Positions 1 through 6,803 of a DNA stretch of 54,085 bases are shown here, piece after piece (position 1 is the stretch's first letter; each line of letters opens with the position of its first letter). The notes beneath the pieces were generated by a model that was not told where the DNA came from, searched no databases, and saw only the letters and a list, made by a program, of their open reading frames with translations. The DNA is from Sporosarcina sp. E16_8. GTDB lineage: Bacteria > Bacillota > Bacilli > Bacillales_A > Planococcaceae. The DNA lies in NCBI RefSeq assembly GCF_017347095.1, contig NZ_JADPRZ010000020.1, positions 1 to 54,085 of the forward strand, given 5' to 3'. A program made the translations under genes and the position numbers.

Positions 1-135
1 ATTGTTCGAGAATGCATCTGTTCGATCTGTCCAATAATCATAGACAGCTACCGAATAGCCCTTGCTTTCGATGTTTAGCGCTAGGTTCATCCCCATCACA
101 CCTAAACCAATAACGCCCATTTGCTGTTTGATCAT
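1..135 (-). CDS. gnd: 6-phosphogluconate dehydrogenase, N-terminal 45 residues (cut by window edge)
   Basis: The enzyme oxidatively decarboxylates 6-phosphogluconate to ribulose 5-phosphate and CO2 in the cytosol. Only the first 45 codons are present; the gene runs off the left edge. The visible part is the start of the NAD(P)-binding Rossmann fold, with GVIGLGVMGMNLALNIES, a near-signature sequence of this family. The ATG at 135 has an AAGGAATG Shine-Dalgarno about 10 bases upstream. It follows pgi by 26 bases in the same direction, so zwf-pgi-gnd reads as one operon that returns hexose phosphate to ribulose 5-phosphate, the acceptor used by HxlA. Whether it is the NAD- or the NADP-type (GntZ or GndA) cannot be seen from this fragment. 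Confidence 0.9.
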   Translation of the reverse strand, partial: MIKQQMGVIGLGVMGMNLALNIESKGYSVAVYDYWTDRTDAFSNN

Positions 136-161
136 ATTCTAAACTCATTCCTTCGTATAAG

Positions 162-1505
162 TTATTTGATGTTATCTATACGACTTTCCAAATCTTGTTT
201 TTCTGCTTCAAAACCAGACTTGCCAAGTAACGCAAACATATTCTGTTTATAAGCTTCTACCCCTGGTTGATCAAATGGATTTACTCCGAGTAAAGTTCCA
301 CTTATAGCGCAAGCCTTTTCGAAGAAATATACCATTTCCCCAAAGGTAAATTCATTAAGTTCGTCTAACTCGATGAGCAAATTTGGAACACCTCCATCAA
401 TGTGAGCAAGGGCAGTTCCCTGGGCGGCTTTCTTATTCACCTCATCCATTGTTTTTCCCGTTAGGAAATTCAATCCGTCAATATTGTCGATATCATCTTG
501 AATCGTTCGTTCGATTTGGGGCTTTTTTATCTGTAGGACTGTTTCAATGAAAAGACGACGCCCTTCTTGTATATACTGACCCATCGAATGTAAATCCGTT
601 GTAAAATTAACTGATGCAGGGAAGAGTCCTTTTTCATCTTTACCTTCACTTTCTCCAAAGAGCTGCTTCCACCATTCGGCTACATAATGCAGGCCAGGTT
701 CATAGTTCACAAGTAATTCAATTGATTTCCCTTTAGTATAGAAAATATTTCTTACAGCTGCATACTGGTAACTTTCATTCGTTGCCAGATCGGGATCATT
801 GTATTTGAAATACGCGACTTTTGCTCCTTCTATCATTTTGTCAATATCGAGACCGGCTACTGCGATAGGAAGTAAGCCAACAGGCGTCAGAACAGAGTAC
901 CGCCCACCTATGTTATCCGGAATAACAAATGTTTCGTAACCTTCTTCGTACGCAAGGTTCCGAAGGGCGCCTTTAGTATGATTAGTGGTCACATAAATAC
1001 GATTCCTTGCTTCTTCTTTGCCATACTTATTTTCCATGTACGCACGGAGAATACGGAATGCTAAAGCAGGTTCTGTTGTTGTACCTGATTTGGAAATAAC
1101 ATTAATAGAAACGTCTTTCCCTTCTAATACTTCAAGTAAATGTTCGATGTAAGTAGAGCTGATATTTTGTCCAGCAAAGTATACTTCGGTATTACCTTTG
1201 ACCTGGTTATGAAACGTATGTGATAAAGCCTCAATTGCTGCTTTAGACCCCAGATAAGATCCACCAATACCAATAACAACGAGCACGTCTGACTGTTGTT
1301 GAATTCGCTTAGCCGCTATTTTCACTCTTTTAAACTCTTCTTTATCATAGGTAACTGGCCAATCGACCCATCCTAAGAAATCAGAACCCGGACCAGTTTG
1401 TTGATGGATTTGGTTATGAGCCTGTTTTACAAATGCGTTTAAATTTTCAAGTTCACTATTTTTCATGAACGATAAAACATTGCTGTAATCAAATGAAACT
1501 GTCAT
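162..1505 (-). CDS. pgi: Glucose-6-phosphate isomerase
   Basis: This cytosolic enzyme interconverts fructose 6-phosphate and glucose 6-phosphate. The 447-residue length matches the short Bacillus-type Pgi (about 450). Visible motifs are the SIS-fold phosphate loop with SKSGTTTEP and the family signature [19 protein letters not shown]. The ATG at 1505 is preceded by AAAGGAG. It lies between zwf (32-base gap) and gnd (26-base gap). In this setting it links the ribulose monophosphate reactions (product F6P) to the oxidative pentose phosphate branch (substrate G6P). pgi is often a separate housekeeping gene in Bacillales, so a second copy elsewhere in the genome is possible. The coding frame is intact. 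Confidence 0.97.
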   Translation of the reverse strand: MTVSFDYSNVLSFMKNSELENLNAFVKQAHNQIHQQTGPGSDFLGWVDWPVTYDKEEFKRVKIAAKRIQQQSDVLVVIGIGGSYLGSKAAIEALSHTFHNQVKGNTEVYFAGQNISSTYIEHLLEVLEGKDVSINVISKSGTTTEPALAFRILRAYMENKYGKEEARNRIYVTTNHTKGALRNLAYEEGYETFVIPDNIGGRYSVLTPVGLLPIAVAGLDIDKMIEGAKVAYFKYNDPDLATNESYQYAAVRNIFYTKGKSIELLVNYEPGLHYVAEWWKQLFGESEGKDEKGLFPASVNFTTDLHSMGQYIQEGRRLFIETVLQIKKPQIERTIQDDIDNIDGLNFLTGKTMDEVNKKAAQGTALAHIDGGVPNLLIELDELNEFTFGEMVYFFEKACAISGTLLGVNPFDQPGVEAYKQNMFALLGKSGFEAEKQDLESRIDNIK

Positions 1506-1537
1506 TTTTTATAGCTCCTTTGGATTTTAACTTTTAG

Positions 1538-3061
1538 TTACCACCAAGTAAATTGATTGGACAGTAATAACTGATTTGCCGCTTCTGGACCTGTAGAGCC
1601 AGCAGGGTAAGGATGTAAAGGCAACATATCCTCCTGAAATGCCTCCAAAATTGGTTGGATCCACTTCCATGATAATTCGACTTCTTTCCAATGTGCAAAG
1701 AATGCTGTATTACCGAGCATTGCATCAAATAGAAGTAGTTCATATGCTTCTGGATGGTCATCAGAGTTGTTCGAGAAGTTAATGTAAACAGGATCAAAAC
1801 GGTTACTAGAAGGATCTTTCATATTCAGTTTTAATGAAACACTTTCGTTCGGACTAATTTCGAGCATCAATAAATTCGGGCCAATCCCTTCAGTCGGAAG
1901 TGCATTTGATTTTTTTACATTATCCTTAAACTCCAAGACAATCCGTGAAGACTTCTTTTCCATCCGTTTCCCCGTACGTATATAAAACGGAACGCCACTC
2001 CAAGACGTATTATCAATATATAAACGCGCAGCGAAAAAAGTATCATTCATTGAGGTGGTATTAACCCCAGGCTCCTCTGTATAGCCAGCAACAGGTGTAT
2101 TAAGAACCACTCCAGATTCATACTGACCACGAACAACATTCACATAGACCTCTTCTTTTAGAATTGGTCGAAGAGATTCTATGATATCTATTTTCTTAAC
2201 TCCAATATCTTTGGTCGTAACTTCCCCTGGAAGATGCAGTGCCGTCATCATCACTAACTGAAGAAGGTGGTTCTGAACCATATCACGAATCGCTCCAGCC
2301 TGATCATAATAATCAGCTCGTGTTTCTACCCCAACCGTTTCACTTGCTGTGATTTGAACATTAGCAATTTGTTTATGATCTAATAAAGAATTCAAAACCG
2401 GGTTGGCAAGGACTAAGGATTCAAGATTTTGGACCATAGGTTTTCCAAGATAGTGATCGATTCTATAGATTTCTTTTTCGCAGAATGCTTTGCTCAAAGT
2501 ATCATTCAATTGCTGTGCCGATTGCAGATCACTTCCAAACGGTTTTTCAACAATAATTCGGTTCCAACCTTGAGTTTGACTTATACCACTTGCATAAAGA
2601 TTTGACGTAATAACATCAACCAACTTCGGTGCGACAGACAAATAGAAAAGTCGGTTTTCTGGTATACCTAACTCGTTTTCTCTGTTTTTGATGAGTTCGA
2701 ACAAATTTAGATAGGATCCACGGTCTGTTGCATTAAATGAAAAGTAGCGAAACTTAGTTAGGAAATCTTGCAAACCTGAAGTTTGAACAGCTCTTCTGGA
2801 ATATAGCCGGAGTGCTTTTTCCACTTTAGATTGAAAAAAATCGTTTGAACAATAGTATCTACCTAAACCAACTATTGAGATAGAATCTGGCATTTTTCCA
2901 TCGAGAAATAAATTATATAAAGCAGGAAATAACTTTCGTTGAGCTAAATCTCCCGTTGCTCCAAATAAAATAAAAGTCATGTCTTGCATGATCCATTCCT
3001 CTTGGGACTCCGTTAAACAATGTTTAACATCAGATCCTTCCGAGGTTTTTTGTGTATCCAT
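1538..3061 (-). CDS. zwf: Glucose-6-phosphate 1-dehydrogenase
   Basis: Oxidises glucose 6-phosphate to 6-phosphogluconolactone with NAD(P)+. The 507-residue product is full length. The N-terminal Rossmann motif GATGDLAQRKLFPALYNL and the active-site segment RIDHYLGKP, carrying the catalytic His and substrate-binding residues, are both intact. The ATG at 3061 has a strong AGGGGGAAT ribosome binding site; an internal Met near residue 25 (MQDMTF) would give a shorter form closer to some homologues, but its upstream site is poorer. It is the first gene of zwf-pgi-gnd and diverges from hxlA. Its promoter (-35 TTACAT, -10 TATAGT, 17-base spacer) abuts an operator-like module also found at hxlA, so co-induction by formaldehyde is likely. 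This is an inference from the sites. Confidence 0.96.
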   Translation of the reverse strand: MDTQKTSEGSDVKHCLTESQEEWIMQDMTFILFGATGDLAQRKLFPALYNLFLDGKMPDSISIVGLGRYYCSNDFFQSKVEKALRLYSRRAVQTSGLQDFLTKFRYFSFNATDRGSYLNLFELIKNRENELGIPENRLFYLSVAPKLVDVITSNLYASGISQTQGWNRIIVEKPFGSDLQSAQQLNDTLSKAFCEKEIYRIDHYLGKPMVQNLESLVLANPVLNSLLDHKQIANVQITASETVGVETRADYYDQAGAIRDMVQNHLLQLVMMTALHLPGEVTTKDIGVKKIDIIESLRPILKEEVYVNVVRGQYESGVVLNTPVAGYTEEPGVNTTSMNDTFFAARLYIDNTSWSGVPFYIRTGKRMEKKSSRIVLEFKDNVKKSNALPTEGIGPNLLMLEISPNESVSLKLNMKDPSSNRFDPVYINFSNNSDDHPEAYELLLFDAMLGNTAFFAHWKEVELSWKWIQPILEAFQEDMLPLHPYPAGSTGPEAANQLLLSNQFTWW

Positions 3062-3129
3062 AGTCGATTCCCCCTGCTTTTACAATCAATTTTCCGTTTA
3101 AGCTATGAATGATAATCGCAACAGTTCCT

Positions 3130-3158
3130 ACTATACTAATCGGGGTGGGTTAATGTAA
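3130..3158 (-). promoter_or_regulatory. Predicted zwf promoter
   Basis: On the minus strand, TTACAT (3158-3153) and TATAGT (3135-3130) are separated by exactly 17 bases, a good SigA-type promoter about 70 bases upstream of the zwf start. The operator box AAGTGCGTACTT (minus strand 3168-3157) overlaps the -35 by two bases, the same phase seen at hxlA. Confidence 0.6.
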
Positions 3159-3197
3159 GTACGCACTTTATTATCATATAGTGACTAAAAGTATACT
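3157..3197 (-). promoter_or_regulatory. HxlR-type operator module at zwf (box 2, 9 bases, box 1)
   Basis: Read on the minus strand, AGTATACTTTTAGTCACTAT (3197-3178) is followed after 9 bases by AAGTGCGTACTT (3168-3157). The same two boxes with the same 9-base gap recur at 3407-3447 (hxlA) and 6266-6306 (HxlR-family gene). Box 1 is a near-perfect palindrome and box 2 has TAGT/ACTA ends, as expected for a dimeric winged-helix regulator of the MarR/DUF24 type. Binding by the regulator at 6332 is an inference. Confidence 0.6.
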
Positions 3198-3406
3198 GTC
3201 GTTCGTTATTCTGGATGGAAATGATAATGAGTGCTCAAATGAAACCGTTGCATTATATAGAAGATAGTAATTTCAAAAGATTATCATCTAGTTTTTATTA
3301 AGAAAACTTAACTTTTTTGTAACCAAGCTATTGACTAAGGAGTAGTAATGAAATGATGAAATAAATTTAATTTCTTGTAACCCCCATCGCTTTATAGGAT
3401 ATTCAC

Positions 3407-3447
3407 GGTATACTATTTGTCTGTATGTGTTTTTAAAGTGCGTACTT
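3407..3447 (+). promoter_or_regulatory. HxlR-type operator module at hxlA
   Basis: Box 2 (3407-3426, GGTATACTATTTGTCTGTAT) matches the zwf box 2 at 15 of 20 positions. After 9 bases comes box 1 AAGTGCGTACTT (3436-3447), identical to the zwf copy. The module points toward hxlA as the other points toward zwf, and its last two bases form the start of the -35. In Bacillus subtilis HxlR is an activator that binds two sites upstream of hxlA; the position just upstream of and touching the -35 fits activation. Confidence 0.6.
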
Positions 3448-3474
3448 CACAAAAATGATTTTAAGATATACACT
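3446..3474 (+). promoter_or_regulatory. Predicted hxlA promoter
   Basis: TTCACA (3446-3451) and TACACT (3469-3474) are 17 bases apart, about 40 bases upstream of the hxlA ATG. The -35 is poor relative to consensus, which suits an activator-dependent promoter. Confidence 0.5.
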
Positions 3475-3514
3475 AGGTTTGTACTTAAAAAACGAATAAA
3501 AGGAGAATGAAAAA

Positions 3515-4156
3515 ATGAAATTACAATTAGCATTAGATCTTGTTAACATTCCAGGGGCCATCGAAATTATTAAAGAAGTAGGGGAGCATATCGATATTGT
3601 TGAAATCGGAACCCCCGTTATCAACAAAGAAGGACTTAAAGCTGTTACAGAAATTAAAGCAGCATTCCCTAACCTAGTAGTTCTTGCAGATGTTAAAATC
3701 ATGGATGCAGCAGGTTATGAGGTATCTCAAGCTTCTGCAGCAGGTGCTGACATAATTACTATTCTTGCGCAAGCTGAAGATTCATCTATCAAAGGTGCTG
3801 TTGAAGAAGCGAAAAAACAGGGTAAACAAATATTGATAGATATGATTGCTGTAAAAGACATCAAAAAACGTGCAGCAGAGCTTGATAAGCTTGGTGCTGA
3901 TTACATCTGTGTTCACACAGGCTATGATTTGCAAGCGGAAGGTAAGGATTCATTAGAAGACCTACGCACAATCAAAAGCGTTGTGAAAAATGCTAAAACA
4001 GCAATTGCAGGTGGGATTAAGCTTGAAACATTGGCTGAAGTGATTAAAGTACAACCAGATCTAATTATTGTTGGTGGTGGAATCACAAGTAAAGACGACA
4101 AAAAAGCTGAAGCTGCACAAATTCAAAAGCTAATCAAAGAAGGCGTGATGGTGTAA
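3515..4156 (+). CDS. hxlA: 3-hexulose-6-phosphate synthase
   Basis: Condenses formaldehyde with ribulose 5-phosphate to D-arabino-3-hexulose 6-phosphate, the fixation step of the ribulose monophosphate pathway. The 213-residue length fits HxlA (about 210). It is a member of the OMP decarboxylase superfamily TIM barrel: it starts MKLQLALDLVN, carries the metal and catalytic motif LADVKIMDA (DxKxxD) near residue 60, and has the phosphate-binding AIAGGI and IVGGGI turns near the C-terminus. The ATG at 3515 follows AAAGGAGAATG. hxlB begins one base after the stop, so the two are co-translated. Formaldehyde detoxification is the likely role, because no methanol dehydrogenase is visible in the window. 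Confidence 0.96.
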   Translation: MKLQLALDLVNIPGAIEIIKEVGEHIDIVEIGTPVINKEGLKAVTEIKAAFPNLVVLADVKIMDAAGYEVSQASAAGADIITILAQAEDSSIKGAVEEAKKQGKQILIDMIAVKDIKKRAAELDKLGADYICVHTGYDLQAEGKDSLEDLRTIKSVVKNAKTAIAGGIKLETLAEVIKVQPDLIIVGGGITSKDDKKAEAAQIQKLIKEGVMV

Positions 4157-4157
4157 C

Positions 4158-4712
4158 ATGAACACCACAGGTTACGCAGATGAAATTTTGGCCGAGCTTA
4201 AGCGAACCATTAATCTAATTGATAGTGAAGAAGCCGAAAAATTAGTAGAAGGAATTTCACGCGCGAAAAAAGTGTTTGTTGCAGGTGGGGGACGCTCTGG
4301 CTTCATGGCTAAGGCATTTGTAATGCGCATGATGCACGTAGGTCTTGATTCGTATATTGTAGGCGAAACGGTAACGCCGAATCTAGAACCGGATGATATT
4401 TTCATTGTCGGTTCTGGATCCGGAGAGACCCAAAGTTTGGCCGCGATGACTAAAAAAGCGAAGAGCATTGGTGCAACAGTTGTAGCTGTTACCATTAATC
4501 CTGATTCTACAATTGGTAAGTTGGCAGATATTAAAATTGAAATACCTGCCCAAGCAAAAGGGGAAGGCAACAGCGGGAAGTCAATACAACCGATGGGCTC
4601 ACTGTTCGAGCAATCGCTTCTCCTATTTTATGATGCAGTTATTTTGAAATTTATGGAGAAAAAAGGATTGAATTCTGAAGTGATGTATGGACGACATGCT
4701 AATTTGGAATGA
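4158..4712 (+). CDS. hxlB: 6-phospho-3-hexuloisomerase
   Basis: Isomerises hexulose 6-phosphate to fructose 6-phosphate, the second step after HxlA. The 184 residues form a single SIS domain. Visible motifs are GGGRSGFMAKAF near residue 43 and GSGSGETQSL near residue 94, the sugar-phosphate binding loops, followed by a conserved C-terminal stretch with PMGSLFEQ. One base separates it from hxlA. The product F6P goes to Pgi, Zwf and Gnd encoded on the other side of the shared control region, closing a cycle that oxidises formaldehyde to CO2 and reduces NAD(P)+. An intrinsic terminator follows at 4848. Confidence 0.95.
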   Translation: MNTTGYADEILAELKRTINLIDSEEAEKLVEGISRAKKVFVAGGGRSGFMAKAFVMRMMHVGLDSYIVGETVTPNLEPDDIFIVGSGSGETQSLAAMTKKAKSIGATVVAVTINPDSTIGKLADIKIEIPAQAKGEGNSGKSIQPMGSLFEQSLLLFYDAVILKFMEKKGLNSEVMYGRHANLE

Positions 4713-5020
4713 AATCGCTTTCCTATTTACAAAGATTTAAGGGTTTTCTGAACATCATAAAAGCACATATTCGGTTTGGTGTGTGTGCAAAATTCATGAG
4801 AGCTAATCGTACAACCAAATCTGCTTTGGTTAAAGAATAAACAAAAGAACTGATTTCCCTTATCGAAAAGGAAATCAGTTTCTTCTGTTCGTTCACACTA
4901 TCAATGTCTTATTTAGTGCATCTATCGTGCAAGCAAAGTAGCTTTACTAGACAGCTTGCTAAACAACGTGCGAGGATAGCTTTATAGCTAGATACAAAAA
5001 GTAAAGGGCAAGTTGTTACA
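4713..5020. other. Intergenic stretch downstream of hxlB
   Basis: No gene is seen. It holds a small hairpin (AACCAAA-TCTGC-TTTGGTT near 4813-4831) without a T tract, then the hxlAB terminator at 4848-4884. Confidence 0.5.
4848..4884 (+). terminator. Intrinsic terminator of hxlAB
   Basis: An 11-bp perfect stem, AACTGATTTCC (4848-4858) with GGAAATCAGTT (4870-4880), is followed by TCTTCTGTT. Confidence 0.75.
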
Positions 5021-5351
5021 ATGAAAAAGTATGATGTAACAGAAGCCAATTATGAAGGTTTCGCTGATTTTAAAAATACTAAAAAACAAACAAAGTGAAT
5101 CGGCTATAGAACGGCTATGTACCAAAACTCTTTCCAGAATTGGTGTTGGAGTAGATGCACTTGGAATTGAAAGAGGTCAAGAAGGGCTTCCAAAGCATGA
5201 AATGATGTTTGCAACTGATATCATTATAATAGAAGGAATTTGTGTAAAGAGAATTGGGCGAGGGAAATATTTTATGGTTGCTGCATCCCTAAAGCTAACA
5301 AGCACAGATGGTTCATCTCCAAGAGTATTGTTAGTTGAAGGGCAAATATAA
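5021..5351 (+). pseudogene. Remnant of a cyclase-family (kynurenine formamidase-like) gene
   Basis: The open frame 5052-5351 encodes 99 residues. From about residue 25 on it reads like the C-terminal third of cyclase-family metal-dependent hydrolases: GVGVDALGIERGQ, then HEMMFATDIIIIEGI, then GKYFMVAASLKLTSTDGSSPRVLLVEG. These proteins are normally about 210-260 residues and carry a metal-binding HxGTHxD motif in the N-terminal half, which is absent here. A short frame beginning ATG 5021 (MKKYDVTEANYEGF) ends in a stop at about 5098 in a different frame and may be a trace of upstream coding sequence. I read this as a decayed gene with a large deletion and a frameshift. A short stand-alone protein is possible but unlikely. 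Confidence 0.65.
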
Positions 5352-5398
5352 GTGCTGTTTCTCAAATCATTATAAAACGAATTTAAGGGAGAGATTCT

Positions 5399-6232
5399 TT
5401 GTATAAAATGATTGCCATCGACCTCGATGGTACGTTACTCACAGACGAATTATTGATTTCACCAAACACAGTCAAGGCAATACAAAAAGCGGTAGAAATA
5501 GGAACGATTGTAACGATTGCTACCGGTAGGATGTTCCCTTCGGCAAAACAGTTTGCGCAGCAGTTAGGCATAAATGTACCGCTTATTACTTATCAGGGGG
5601 CAATTATCAAGGATGTCAATGAGAATGAAGTGCTGTATGAGCGCCTTATTTCCCCTGATATTGCACAAATATTAGTTGGCATTGCTCGCAAGAAAAAAAT
5701 ACACTTACAAGTGTATCAAGACGATATTCTCTATGGAGAGTCAGAAAATGACAAGCTAATTTCCTATGCTGAAGAAGTAATGGTCCCGTATACGATAGAA
5801 CCGGATCTTGGCAAGATTGCCAAACATGGATTTACGAAAGCACTCTATATTGCAGAACCTGATTGTCTTGAAACCTTACAAGGAGAATTGAGAACATTGT
5901 TCGGAGAGCGGGCTCATATCGCGAAATCAAAAGAAACCTATCTTGAGGTTACACACCCTGAAGCAAACAAAGGGAGTGCATTGCTTCATCTAGCGAAACA
6001 ACTCGGCATTGAACGATCGGAAATCATCGGAATAGGAGACAACCACAATGATTTCGAACTGATTACGACTGCAGGTTTAGGTATTGCAATGGGAAATGCG
6101 GTTAAGGAATTAAAAGATAGCGCGGATTACATCTCACTTACAAACAATGAAGAGGGAGTACTACATGCTATAGAAAAGTTCATTTTAGAGCCTATGAGCG
6201 TGATTATCGAAAAGGAAGTAGTTAAAGGTTAA
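5399..6232 (+). CDS. Cof-type HAD-IIB family phosphatase
   Basis: A cytosolic HAD-superfamily phosphatase of the Cof/YkrA group, which hydrolyses sugar phosphates and related small phosphoesters; the natural substrate cannot be told. All four HAD motifs are visible: DLDGTLL at the N-terminus, IATGRMF near residue 41, Lys in EANKGSALLHL near residue 196, and GIGDNHNDFELI near residue 215, with the C2B cap between motifs II and III. Start is TTG at 5399 with AAGGGAGAG about 6 bases upstream; the next Met is three codons in. The 277-residue length is typical. It sits between the hxlAB unit and the HxlR-family gene. A sugar phosphate clean-up role beside the RuMP genes is conceivable but unproven. 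Confidence 0.88.
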   Translation: MYKMIAIDLDGTLLTDELLISPNTVKAIQKAVEIGTIVTIATGRMFPSAKQFAQQLGINVPLITYQGAIIKDVNENEVLYERLISPDIAQILVGIARKKKIHLQVYQDDILYGESENDKLISYAEEVMVPYTIEPDLGKIAKHGFTKALYIAEPDCLETLQGELRTLFGERAHIAKSKETYLEVTHPEANKGSALLHLAKQLGIERSEIIGIGDNHNDFELITTAGLGIAMGNAVKELKDSADYISLTNNEEGVLHAIEKFILEPMSVIIEKEVVKG

Positions 6233-6265
6233 GATTTTAATATAGCCTGTATATATGTGATTTTA

Positions 6266-6306
6266 AAGTACGTACTTAATTCATTTATAGTGACGAAAAG
6301 TATACT
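6266..6306. promoter_or_regulatory. HxlR-type operator module upstream of the HxlR-family gene
   Basis: Box 1 AAGTACGTACTT (6266-6277) is a perfect 12-bp palindrome. After 9 bases comes ATAGTGACGAAAAGTATACT (6287-6306), which differs from the zwf box 2 (3178-3197) at one of 20 positions. TATACT at 6301-6306 can serve as the -10 of the downstream regulator gene, so a bound protein would probably block it (autoregulation). The module is oriented leftward, as at zwf. Confidence 0.6.
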
Positions 6307-6331
6307 ATTAGAGAGAATGGAGGTGTAGTAA

Positions 6332-6685
6332 ATGCCGAGTTTAGGGGAGAAAACGTTTAATTGTGAAAAAGAATTGACGCTTGCTATTATTGGTGGCAAG
6401 TGGAAGATGCTTGTGTTATGGCATCTCGGTAAGGAAGGAACCAAACGCTTCGGTGAATTAAAGACACTTATACCTGGTATCACTCAACGAATGCTCGTAA
6501 ATCAATTGCGCGAACTTGAAGACCATTTGATTGTCCATCGCGAAGTATATCCTGTTGTTCCTCCAAAAGTTGAGTATTCGCTTACTGAACATGGAAGAAG
6601 TCTTATGCCGATTCTGGAAACTATGTATGAATGGGGTAAAGAATATATGGAGAATGTCTTGGGAGAGCCAGCTGACGACCTATAA
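6332..6685 (+). CDS. hxlR: HxlR-family (MarR/DUF24) winged-helix regulator
   Basis: A 117-residue cytosolic DNA-binding protein. Cys11 in FNCEKELTL is the conserved redox- or electrophile-sensing cysteine of this family; the winged helix follows ([12 protein letters not shown], recognition region [16 protein letters not shown], wing [13 protein letters not shown]). In Bacillus subtilis HxlR activates hxlAB in response to formaldehyde. Here the gene is not beside hxlA but 1.6 kb downstream of hxlB. It carries the same 41-bp operator module as zwf and hxlA, which is the main reason for the symbol. GGAGGTG precedes the ATG at 6332. Another HxlR-type paralogue function (YodB, HypR, CatR-like) cannot be excluded. 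A terminator overlaps its 3' end. Confidence 0.8.
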   Translation: MPSLGEKTFNCEKELTLAIIGGKWKMLVLWHLGKEGTKRFGELKTLIPGITQRMLVNQLRELEDHLIVHREVYPVVPPKVEYSLTEHGRSLMPILETMYEWGKEYMENVLGEPADDL

Positions 6686-6707
6686 ACAGGTGCGTCAGTT
6701 TTTTTTT
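6671..6707 (+). terminator. Intrinsic terminator of the HxlR-family gene
   Basis: CTGACG (6672-6677) pairs with CGTCAG (6693-6698) and is followed by nine T residues. The left arm lies inside the last codons of the gene. Confidence 0.8.
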
Positions 6708-6767
6708 GAAGCACGGTAGGCTTGTGCAAATCACTCATACAATACTCCACCTTTTCACATATAGTAT

Positions 6768-6779
6768 ATAAGTACTTAT
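6768..6779. promoter_or_regulatory. Palindrome ATAAGTACTTAT upstream of the sulfatase gene
   Basis: A perfect 12-bp palindrome sits 24 bases before the sulfatase ATG, next to ATATAGTATAT. It shares the AAGTA/TACTT arms of the HxlR-type box 1 but lacks the central CG or GC pair and the second box, so it may be an unrelated operator. Confidence 0.35.
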
Positions 6780-6803
6780 GATTTTGAAAGGGTGGTAATA
6801 ACA

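Noticed and set aside
4172..4570. A 132-codon minus-strand frame inside hxlB
   Set aside because: It is antisense to a clear SIS-domain gene and has shadow-type Ser/Thr-rich composition.
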